Source: Paraburkholderia sp. ZP32-5 (GTDB taxonomy: Bacteria > Pseudomonadota > Gammaproteobacteria > Burkholderiales > Burkholderiaceae). Taken from it: a stretch of DNA of 64,000 nucleotides. This document shows positions 18,385 through 25,440 of this stretch, one piece after another. The stretch's first letter is position 1. Each line of letters starts with the position of its first letter. The DNA is taken from NCBI RefSeq assembly GCF_021390495.1, contig NZ_JAJEJP010000001.1, positions 992,001 to 1,056,000 on the forward strand, written 5' to 3'. Both the position numbers and the translations under genes were made by a program. Under the pieces are notes generated by a model, which saw nothing but the letters and a program-made list of their open reading frames with translations, searched no databases and was not told the origin of the DNA.

Positions 18385-18899
18385 TCAACGCCGACCAGCT
18401 TTCCGTGCGCCCGGTGACGCGCGCCGAAGTCGAAGACTTCCTGTTTGCCGAAGCCGAATTGCTCGACACGTGGCAACTCGATGCATGGCTGCAATTGCTG
18501 ACCGACGATGCCGCCTACCTGGTGCCGTCCAACGATGCGCCGCAAGCGAACCATCGCGACGCGCTGTTCACGATCGCCGACAACGCCGAACGGATTCGCC
18601 AGCGCGTGATCCGCATCAAGGATCCGAATTGCCACGCGGAGTTTCCGAAGTCACGCACGCGGCGTTTGCTGGCCAATGTGCGCATCGTCGAGCAAACCGA
18701 TGAGCAATTGACCGTCACCGCGAATTTCGTCTGCTACCGCTATCGGCGCTATGAACGTATCCGCGAATACGTCGGCCAGTATCGCTATGTATTGGCACGT
18801 AGCGAACAGAACCCGCATGGCCTGTTGATCCGCGAGCGCCGCGTGCTGCTCGATGCGCACGAACTGGGTTCGCTCGGCTCGGTTAGCTTCATTCTTTGA
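18381..18899 (+). CDS. Aromatic-ring-hydroxylating dioxygenase, beta subunit
   Basis: The 172-residue product overlaps the alpha gene by four bases (ATGA), a typical coupling. It has the SnoaL/NTF2-like fold of Rieske oxygenase small subunits: VEDFLFAEAELLDTWQLDAW at the N-terminus, DDAAYLVPSND, and the terminal LLIRERRVLLDAHELG. It stabilises the alpha3beta3 hexamer and carries no metal site. Confidence 0.92.
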   Translation: MINADQLSVRPVTRAEVEDFLFAEAELLDTWQLDAWLQLLTDDAAYLVPSNDAPQANHRDALFTIADNAERIRQRVIRIKDPNCHAEFPKSRTRRLLANVRIVEQTDEQLTVTANFVCYRYRRYERIREYVGQYRYVLARSEQNPHGLLIRERRVLLDAHELGSLGSVSFIL

Positions 18900-18950
18900 T
18901 CATTCCTTGATCCTGCGCCACCGCGCGCGACTACCTGAAAGGTACATAAC

Positions 18951-19685
18951 ATGACGAACAGAGACACGTTGATCAATGAACTGGTGGCGGCGAACCGCAT
19001 CCTTGCAAACGAAGGCATCGTCGATGGCTTCGGCCACGTCAGCGTGCGCGATCCGGAGAATCCGCAGCGCTATATTCTGGCGCGCGCGCGGCCGCCGGAA
19101 CTGATCGAGCGCAGCGACATCATGACCTTCGAACTCGACGGCACGCCGGTCGATGCATCGATCGGCAAGCCGTATCTGGAGCGGTATATCCATGGCGCGC
19201 TGTACGAAGCGCGTCCCGACGTGCACGCGGTGGTGCACAGCCATAGCCATAGCGTCGCGCCGTTTTCGGTCAGTGGTGCACGCATCCGTCCGATCGTGCA
19301 TAGCTGCGCGACGATCGGCTGCAACGTGCCGGTGTGGGACGCGCAAACGTCTTTTGGCGACACCAATCTGCTGATCTCCGATATGGCGATGGGCCGCGAT
19401 TTCGCCAACGTACTCGGCGACAACACCAGCGCGCTGATGCGCGGACACGGCTCGACCGTGGTCGGCGAATCGCTGCGCGCGGTGGTGTACACGGCCGTTT
19501 ATCTGGAAGTGAACGCGAAATTGCAGATGAGCGCGATGCAGCTCGGCGAAGTGCGTTATCTGAGCGCGGGCGAAATCGAGAAGATCAAGGCGCGACTCAA
19601 AGACGCAAAACCGGGCGAAGGTTATGACCGCGCGTGGGAGTACTGGTGCCGTCACGCCGGCATCGAATTCAAGGCGGTTTCCTGA
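18951..19685 (+). CDS. Class II aldolase/adducin-fold protein, copy 2
   Basis: A 244-residue member of the class II aldolase family. Metal ligands are in VVHSHSHSVAPF and LMRGHGSTVVG, and the catalytic Glu in GKPYLERYIHGALYE. It differs strongly from the copy at 13712, so the two probably have different substrates. Within the dioxygenase operon, the best-known relatives that act on aromatics are dihydroxyphthalate decarboxylases; a lyase on the dioxygenase product is plausible but unproven. It starts 51 bases after the beta subunit. Confidence 0.82.
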   Translation: MTNRDTLINELVAANRILANEGIVDGFGHVSVRDPENPQRYILARARPPELIERSDIMTFELDGTPVDASIGKPYLERYIHGALYEARPDVHAVVHSHSHSVAPFSVSGARIRPIVHSCATIGCNVPVWDAQTSFGDTNLLISDMAMGRDFANVLGDNTSALMRGHGSTVVGESLRAVVYTAVYLEVNAKLQMSAMQLGEVRYLSAGEIEKIKARLKDAKPGEGYDRAWEYWCRHAGIEFKAVS

Positions 19686-19735
19686 GCGGGCGACGGCACC
19701 ACGTCTGTTCGCCTTTACGCTCCAGGAACCACGCC

Positions 19736-20764
19736 ATGTCGGACTTTCACATACAACTTGAGGATGGCACCGGCTTCACGTGCGGTGCGCACGATACGCT
19801 GACGCGCGCCGGTTTGCGAGCCGGTCTTGCGATGCCGTACGAATGCAACGCGGGCGGCTGCGGGACCTGCCGGTACGAACTGCTGTCGGGCGACGTCGAG
19901 GATCGCTATCCGGACGCGCCGGCCCTCACCGAACGCGATCGTCGCAAGGGCCGTCGGCTCGGCTGCCAGTCGGTGCCGAGATCGGACCTCAGGGTGCGTA
20001 TCAACGTCGAAGCGTGCGCTGCGGCCACGCCCGTACCGCGACGTCTGCACGCGACGCTGACGGGCACGTCGGACATCACGCACGACATCCGCGAATTCCG
20101 CTTTCGGCTCGATGAGCCCGCGCCATTTCTGCCTGGACAGTACGCGCTGCTCGAGATACCAGGCGTCGATCGTCCGCGCGCGTACTCGATGTCGAATATC
20201 GCGGACGTCGCGAACGTTGCCGACGGCAGCGGCGAGTGGCATTTCCAGATTCGCCGTGTGCCGCAGGGAAGGGCAACGACCGCGCTGTTCGAGCGAGCCG
20301 AACCAGGCATGCAGCTCGTGATCGACGGACCTTATGGCAACGCGTTTCTGCGCGAAGACGTGGCGCGCGACATCGTCTGCGTGGCCGGCGGTTCCGGCTT
20401 GTCGCCGATGCTATCGATTGCGCGAGGTATGGCCGCATCCGGCGCGCTCGCGCAGCGGCGCCTGCGCTTCGTAATGGGCGGGCGCACGCCTGCCGATATC
20501 GGCGGCGAGGAGCAGCTACGCGCGTTGGCGGGCTTCGGCGCGAACATCACTTTTCATCCGGCGATCTCGATGCCCGAGCCGCACTCGCGTTGGACCGGCG
20601 CGGTCGGCTTTGCTCACGACATCGCGCTTGCCGAAGCCGGCGAGCGGCCCGCGGATCACGAGTGGTATTTTGCCGGCCCACCGCCGATGGTGATGGCCGT
20701 CGAGAGCAGCCTGCGCAATGCGGGCGTGCCTCAGCAGCAATTGCATTTCGATCGCTATTTCTAA
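19736..20764 (+). CDS. Dioxygenase ferredoxin-NAD(P)+ reductase
   Basis: The 342-residue protein has an N-terminal plant-type [2Fe-2S] ferredoxin domain (CNAGGCGTCRYELLSG plus a distal Cys in GRRLGCQSVP), an FAD domain (RAYSMSNIA) and an NAD domain (VCVAGGSGLSPMLSI). It passes electrons from NAD(P)H to the Rieske ferredoxin encoded next. The layout is that of naphthalene- and benzoate-dioxygenase reductases. ATG 19736 has an AGGA ribosome site and places the ferredoxin domain at the N-terminus; the longer in-frame upstream extension is rejected. Confidence 0.92.
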   Translation: MSDFHIQLEDGTGFTCGAHDTLTRAGLRAGLAMPYECNAGGCGTCRYELLSGDVEDRYPDAPALTERDRRKGRRLGCQSVPRSDLRVRINVEACAAATPVPRRLHATLTGTSDITHDIREFRFRLDEPAPFLPGQYALLEIPGVDRPRAYSMSNIADVANVADGSGEWHFQIRRVPQGRATTALFERAEPGMQLVIDGPYGNAFLREDVARDIVCVAGGSGLSPMLSIARGMAASGALAQRRLRFVMGGRTPADIGGEEQLRALAGFGANITFHPAISMPEPHSRWTGAVGFAHDIALAEAGERPADHEWYFAGPPPMVMAVESSLRNAGVPQQQLHFDRYF

Positions 20765-20852
20765 ACCACCGCCGGACGTCACGCGTGCCGTGCTTGCGCT
20801 CATCGTGCAAGCGCTTGCGTGGCGTTTGCGCGGCGGCTTCGCGAGGTCAATC

Positions 20853-21203
20853 ATGAGTCATACCCCCACACGCGTTTGCAGCGTCGCCGACGTGCCGCTC
20901 AACTCGATTCGCCGCTTCGAAATCGAAGGCCATGCGATCGCGCTTTACAACATAAACGGCGCCTTCTATGCGACTGACGATGCGTGCACGCACGGCATGT
21001 CCAGTCTGTCGGACGGCGAACTGGACGGCGACGTGGTCGAGTGCAGCCTGCATCTGGGCGCATTCCACGTGCCGACCGGCAAGCCCGCGGGCGCGCCGTG
21101 CTCGATACCGCTGCAGGTGTACCGCACAGAAGTCATCGATGGCGAGATCAGCGTTTATTGGCTCGCGCGCGATCCGTCATGGGTGCCGATACGGATGCAC
21201 TAA
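20853..21203 (+). CDS. Rieske-type ferredoxin of the dioxygenase
   Basis: A 116-residue small Rieske protein. The cluster ligands are the C-x-H of DDACTHGMSSL and the C-x2-H of VVECSLHLGAF. It shuttles electrons between the reductase and the oxygenase alpha subunit. Together with the reductase's own plant-type cluster, this makes a three-component, naphthalene-dioxygenase-like (class III) system. ATG 20853 is chosen because the upstream in-frame part is unlike the family. Confidence 0.92.
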   Translation: MSHTPTRVCSVADVPLNSIRRFEIEGHAIALYNINGAFYATDDACTHGMSSLSDGELDGDVVECSLHLGAFHVPTGKPAGAPCSIPLQVYRTEVIDGEISVYWLARDPSWVPIRMH

Positions 21204-21314
21204 ACCCGGTGCCCAACCCGGGCACGGATGAACCCCTTTGCATTGATCCCGGCGCGCTCGCGCGCAGTGTTTGCCGTACTCGCGAGAACCCTTTAACCCG
21301 AGAAGGAAACGACC

Positions 21315-22376
21315 ATGGAACAGGCACAAACCATCGCTCAACCCGCTAAAGTCGACTACGCGCGCATCGCGACGGAAGAAGCATTCGCACCGCCCGAGAT
21401 GCTGAAAATCTGGCGCAAGATTCTCGACGGCGCCGATCCCGATCCGGGCTTCGTCAGTCTGATCGGTTTTTATATGAGCAGCCCGAGCGCGCGTGCGCGG
21501 CATATCATCGAATGTTTGCAGGATCTCGACCAGTTGCGGCTGCAACATATGGATGAAGCCGGCATCGACCGTCAGGTGATCGCGTTGACGTCGCCCGGCG
21601 TTCAGGTCATGGATAAGGACACGGCGGTGTCGTTTGCGCAGGTTGCCAACGACCAGTTGTCGGAAGCGGTGCGCAAGCATCCGACGCGCTTTTCCGGCAT
21701 GGTGGCGATCGCTCCGCAAGATCCCGCTGCCGCGGCGAAGGAAATCGAGCGTGGCGTGCAGGAGCTGGGTCTGACCGGCATTATCGTCAACTCGCACACG
21801 CAGGGCGAGTACCTGTCGGACCCGAAGTTCTGGGAGATCTTCGAAGCAGCGCAAGCGAACGACACGCCGATTTATCTGCATCCGAATACGCCGCCGCGCA
21901 ACATGATCGGGCCGTTTCTCGAATGCGGACTCGACGGCGCCATCTACGGTTTCGGCGTCGAGACCGGTATGCATGCATTGCGTCTGATTACCGCCGGCGT
22001 GTTCGACCGCTTTCCGAAGCTGCAAATCATCCTCGGGCACATGGGTGAAGCGCTGCCGTTCTGGTCGTATCGGCTCGACTACATGCATCGCGCGACGGTG
22101 GTATCGAAGCGCTATGCGAGCATGCAGCCGATCAAGAAGAAGCCGAGCGAGTACCTGCGCGAGAACTTCTACATCACCAATAGCGGCGTAGCGTCGGAAC
22201 CGGCGATCAAGTTCACGCAGGATATGATGGGCGCCGACCGGGTTATGTACGCTATGGATTACCCGTATCAGCATGCGGTCGAGGAAGTGAGTATTCTCGA
22301 CGGCATGGCGATCAGCGCCGAGGACAAGAAGCGTTTCTTCCAGAGCAATGCGGAAGCGGCGTTCCGTCTGAAATAG
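21315..22376 (+). CDS. Amidohydrolase-2 family decarboxylase, LigW-like
   Basis: The 353-residue protein closely resembles 5-carboxyvanillate decarboxylase (LigW) and gamma-resorcylate decarboxylases. Visible marks are RIATEEAFAPPEML with the metal-binding Glu, NSHTQGEYLSDPKF, IYLHPNTPP (His ligand), LGHMGEALPFWSYRLDYMH (His), and VMYAMDYPYQ (Asp). The family uses Mn or Zn to remove CO2 from hydroxybenzoates without cofactors or O2. In this operon it probably decarboxylates the dioxygenase product or the substrate. A ribosome site (GAAGGA) precedes ATG 21315. Confidence 0.88.
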   Translation: MEQAQTIAQPAKVDYARIATEEAFAPPEMLKIWRKILDGADPDPGFVSLIGFYMSSPSARARHIIECLQDLDQLRLQHMDEAGIDRQVIALTSPGVQVMDKDTAVSFAQVANDQLSEAVRKHPTRFSGMVAIAPQDPAAAAKEIERGVQELGLTGIIVNSHTQGEYLSDPKFWEIFEAAQANDTPIYLHPNTPPRNMIGPFLECGLDGAIYGFGVETGMHALRLITAGVFDRFPKLQIILGHMGEALPFWSYRLDYMHRATVVSKRYASMQPIKKKPSEYLRENFYITNSGVASEPAIKFTQDMMGADRVMYAMDYPYQHAVEEVSILDGMAISAEDKKRFFQSNAEAAFRLK

Positions 22377-22430
22377 GCACTGTTTTCGCCCGGCACGCCC
22401 ATCAACGAAGAATAAAAGGAAGACGACGCC

Positions 22431-23828
22431 GTGATCGTGTTACAGGACCGAACCTCGCCCGCCATGGCGGCACTTGCTCCCCCGGATGGCATGGAGTCGC
22501 CGCGACGCCAATGGGCCGTGTTCGCGGTTCTGCTCGGCACCTTTCTGGCCACGCTCGATGCGGCGATCGCCAATATCGCCGTGCCGGTGATTGCGCACGA
22601 GTTCGGCAGCACGGCGTCAACGTCGATCTGGGTCGTCAACGCGTATCAGCTGGCGGTGGGCGTCGCCGTGCTGCCGCTCGCCGCACTCGGCGAGCGGCTC
22701 GGCTACAAGCGCATCTTCATGAGCGGCGTGGCGGTATTTACGCTCGCGTCGGTCGCGTGCGCAATGGCGCCGTCGATCGGCGCGCTGATCGCCTTTCGCG
22801 TGTTGCAGGGCCTGGGCGGCGCCTGCGTGAGCGCGCTGACGCCCGCGCTGCTGCGCCATGCGTTTCCTCATCGGATGATCGGACGCGGCATCTCGCTGCT
22901 CGCGTTGGTCGTGGCGATTTCATCGTCGCTCGGACCGAGTGCCGCGGCGGCGATTCTGCGTGTCGCCGATTGGCGCTGGCTGTTCGGCGTAAATATTCCG
23001 GTCGGCGTGTGCGTGCTGATGCTGACCAGTCTCGCGTTGCCGCGTCTTGAGGGCGTGGCGCGGCCGTTCGATACAGTCGGTGCGTTGCTTGGCGGCGTGA
23101 CGCTGACGCTGCTGATCATCGGCGTCGGCGGGCTCGGCGATCGCGCGGCCACGCCATATGCGCTGGCGGAGCTAGGCGCGGCGCTCGTGTTCGGCGGTGT
23201 GCTGTGTGTCCACACGAAGCGAGCCGCCGCACCGTTGGTGCCAGTCGACCTGCTGCGTATCCCGGTGTTTTCGCTATCGATGATTACGTCGATCTGCTCT
23301 TACGCCGCGCAAGCACTCGCGCTGATTTCGCTGCCTTTTCTGCTCGAACATCAGTTCGCGCGCAGCACGTCGATAGCCGGTCTGCTGATTACGCCGTGGC
23401 CGCTTGCAATCGTCTTTATCGCGCCGATCGCCGGGCGGCTATCGGATCGATATCCGGGGGGCGTACTCGGCTCGATTGGGATGCTGGTGCTGGCCGTGGG
23501 GCTCGCGTTGACCGCGACGATGCCGTTTTCCGCCACCGATGCGCAGATCGCGTGGCGCATCTTGCTGTGCGGCATCGGCTTCAGCCTGTTCCAGACACCT
23601 AACAACCGGATGCTGCTGACGGCGGGCCCACGGGAGCGCAGCGGAGCAGCCGGCGGAATGATGACGATGGCGCGGTTGATCGGCATGACGCTCGGCGCGG
23701 CGGTCGCCGCGCTATTGTTCGCGCTCAGCGCGGATCATGGCGGCGTGATGGCACTGGTCGCCGGTGCGGTGTTTGCGGTGGCGGGTGGTGTGGCGAGTTG
23801 TTTGCGGCTGGTTAGTGCGAGGCGATAA
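22431..23828 (+). CDS. MFS transporter, DHA2 (14-helix) type
   Basis: A 465-residue multi-pass protein with DHA2 marks: FLATLDAAIANIAVPVIAHE in helix 1, IWVVNAYQLAVGVAVLP, and the C-motif-like LLALVVAISSSLGPS. DHA2 carriers usually export drugs or toxic metabolites. As the last gene of the aromatic block it may expel substrate or intermediates. The chosen start is GTG 22431 with an AAGGAAG ribosome site; ATG 22464 is an alternative. Confidence 0.83.
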   Translation: MIVLQDRTSPAMAALAPPDGMESPRRQWAVFAVLLGTFLATLDAAIANIAVPVIAHEFGSTASTSIWVVNAYQLAVGVAVLPLAALGERLGYKRIFMSGVAVFTLASVACAMAPSIGALIAFRVLQGLGGACVSALTPALLRHAFPHRMIGRGISLLALVVAISSSLGPSAAAAILRVADWRWLFGVNIPVGVCVLMLTSLALPRLEGVARPFDTVGALLGGVTLTLLIIGVGGLGDRAATPYALAELGAALVFGGVLCVHTKRAAAPLVPVDLLRIPVFSLSMITSICSYAAQALALISLPFLLEHQFARSTSIAGLLITPWPLAIVFIAPIAGRLSDRYPGGVLGSIGMLVLAVGLALTATMPFSATDAQIAWRILLCGIGFSLFQTPNNRMLLTAGPRERSGAAGGMMTMARLIGMTLGAAVAALLFALSADHGGVMALVAGAVFAVAGGVASCLRLVSARR

Positions 23829-23924
23829 GCCGGGCAAGTTGGGCGTGCGAGCGTATTCGAATTCGCGCGATAACTTCGTGTATGAATTCGTATATGACTT
23901 CGCGGTATCACGGCCGGCTGTTGA

Positions 23925-24539
23925 TTAATACAGGTGCAGATGGCGACGTGTCGGCGTTTGTTTGAAATAGTCGCGCGTCAGCAGAACATCCGTTAGCAGC
24001 GGCATGTTGCGTGCGTGCTTTTGCGCATCGTGTGAGTCTGGGTCGCTGAAGGTCAGATCGACATCGACTGGGAACCGGCTCATCGGCAGACTCGAAGCAC
24101 GATAGCGATAGTGGTGTTGAAGAACCTGCGAAGGTGCCACCCCGAGGTTATTGCCGGGTTGCCGGTCGCCGTCGCCATCGATCCAGTAGCCGATGTCGAG
24201 AGGGAACAGATCTTCCAGCGCCGAGCGGGAGATCTCCGCCATCGGTGGACTGAATCGCATCGTGAAGACCCTTGGCACCTGTTTCACTTTCATGCGATTG
24301 GCCATCGGAGCGGTCGGATCGTCCGTGATGAATAGCGTGATTTTCGTGTGGGGGAATGTTGAATTCTCGAAGGAATATTCGGTGCCTATGGTTCCTCGCA
24401 GAGGGGTTGCGGTGAGGTGTTGGCCGAATACTTTGTGTGCGAGATCGAATGGGTGGTCGTCTCGTAGGATTGACATTGCTGTGGTTAGTATTTTTAGGGC
24501 TGTGTTGCGTGGGGTGGGGCTGCGGGGTGGTTGGGTCAT
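23925..24539 (-). CDS. Hypothetical protein, paralogue of the candidate VgrG-linked immunity protein
   Basis: This 204-residue protein has no family I recognise. It is clearly paralogous to the product of 24691-25440: both share ALKILTTAMSILRDD-like starts, EYSFEN, RVFTMRFSP, LEDLFPLDIGYWIDG, HHYRYRAS and LLTRDY segments. No signal peptide is visible at ATG 24539. The region just upstream is a remnant of the vgrG 3' end, so this gene arose by tandem duplication of a vgrG-tail plus immunity-gene unit. Spare immunity copies of this kind are common next to polymorphic toxins. Function inferred from context only. Confidence 0.65.
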   Translation of the reverse strand: MTQPPRSPTPRNTALKILTTAMSILRDDHPFDLAHKVFGQHLTATPLRGTIGTEYSFENSTFPHTKITLFITDDPTAPMANRMKVKQVPRVFTMRFSPPMAEISRSALEDLFPLDIGYWIDGDGDRQPGNNLGVAPSQVLQHHYRYRASSLPMSRFPVDVDLTFSDPDSHDAQKHARNMPLLTDVLLTRDYFKQTPTRRHLHLY

Positions 24540-24560
24540 GGGAGGGTTGGTGGAGTTCTT

Positions 24561-24635
24561 TCAGTGAGCGTGAACGACTTCCGCGCGGGCGTAGGTGTCT
24601 TCTTCATTGAGCTGGCTTTTTTGGCTGGTTTCGAA
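24561..24635 (-). pseudogene. Remnant of the vgrG C-terminal tail
   Basis: In frame, this 25-codon stretch reads FETSQKSQLNEEDTYARAE then VVHAH and a TGA. It matches FETGYRSQLHEEDAYACAEVVQAY near the end of the intact VgrG, including the EEDAY-type motif. It has no start codon and ends 21 bases before the paralogous gene. Confidence 0.7.
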
Positions 24636-24690
24636 GCTGGTCGGAGTGCAGGGCCATTGTCCCGGCCGCTGACACGTTGCTGCTCGCGGC

Positions 24691-25440
24691 TCAACGTCGA
24701 TTTTGTTCGCGGCGTTCGGGTTTGAGCGAGGAATAGTCGCGAGTCAGGAGAACGTCCATTAGCACTGGCGTTTTGCGTGCGTTCTCCCTCAGATCCTGCG
24801 GGTCGGGGTCGCCGAATGCCAGTTGAACATCGACCGGAAATCGGCTGGTCGGCTGGTTCGAAGCACGATAGCGATAGTGATGCAGACGAACCTGCGGTGG
24901 TATTGCTCCCATGTCGTTGCCGGGTCGTCTGTTTCCCTCACCATCGACCCAGTAGCCGATGTCGAGCGGGAAAAGATCTTCCAACGTCGAGCGGGTGATT
25001 CCGTCCATCAGTGGGCTAAACCGGATCGTGAAGACTCTCGGGATCCGCCTGGCCCTCATGCGATCGGCTGTGCGGTCGGATGGATCGATCGTTACTAATA
25101 GGGTGATTTGCGTGCCGGGGAAAGCCAAGTTCTCGAAGGAATACTCCGTTCCAGCGGAACCGTTGAGGGGCTCCGCGGCAAAAATTTTGCCGAATATTAG
25201 ATGTGCGGGATCAAACTGCTGATCGTCGCGCAGGATGGCCATTGCCGTGGTCAGTATCCTGAGTGCCATATCGCGCTGTGCGTCGGTAACAGGCTGTCTC
25301 ATATCAGCTCCTTGCTCCGATGGTCCTGATGGCGTCGACATATTGGGCTGTGCATGTACCGGGATTGCGAACGAGAGGATCGTTAGCGTTCTGCCAATAA
25401 GCCTGAACCACTTCCGCGCATGCGTAGGCATCTTCTTCAT
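24691..25440 (-). CDS. Candidate immunity protein for the VgrG zincin effector (secreted form)
   Basis: Unknown family, paralogous to the next gene. Two starts are possible. ATG 25440 has an AGGAG site 8 bases upstream and gives 249 residues with a textbook signal peptide: KK/HARK basic region, LTILSFAIPV core, VHA|QP cleavage. That start lies inside vgrG in another frame, overlapping it by 137 bases. ATG 25302 has an AAGGAG site 5 bases upstream, starts one base after the vgrG stop, and gives 203 residues without a signal, matching the length of the paralogue. I list the long form because a zincin acting in the periplasm would need periplasmic immunity. Some gene finders would choose the short form. 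Confidence 0.6.
   Translation of the reverse strand: MKKMPTHARKWFRLIGRTLTILSFAIPVHAQPNMSTPSGPSEQGADMRQPVTDAQRDMALRILTTAMAILRDDQQFDPAHLIFGKIFAAEPLNGSAGTEYSFENLAFPGTQITLLVTIDPSDRTADRMRARRIPRVFTIRFSPLMDGITRSTLEDLFPLDIGYWVDGEGNRRPGNDMGAIPPQVRLHHYRYRASNQPTSRFPVDVQLAFGDPDPQDLRENARKTPVLMDVLLTRDYSSLKPERREQNRR

Noticed and set aside
17092..21203. Assignment of the dioxygenase as anthranilate dioxygenase AndA
   Set aside because: The component set is similar, but the operon carries a LigW-like decarboxylase, an aldolase-fold gene and an IclR regulator rather than an AraC-type one. The substrate cannot be fixed from sequence.
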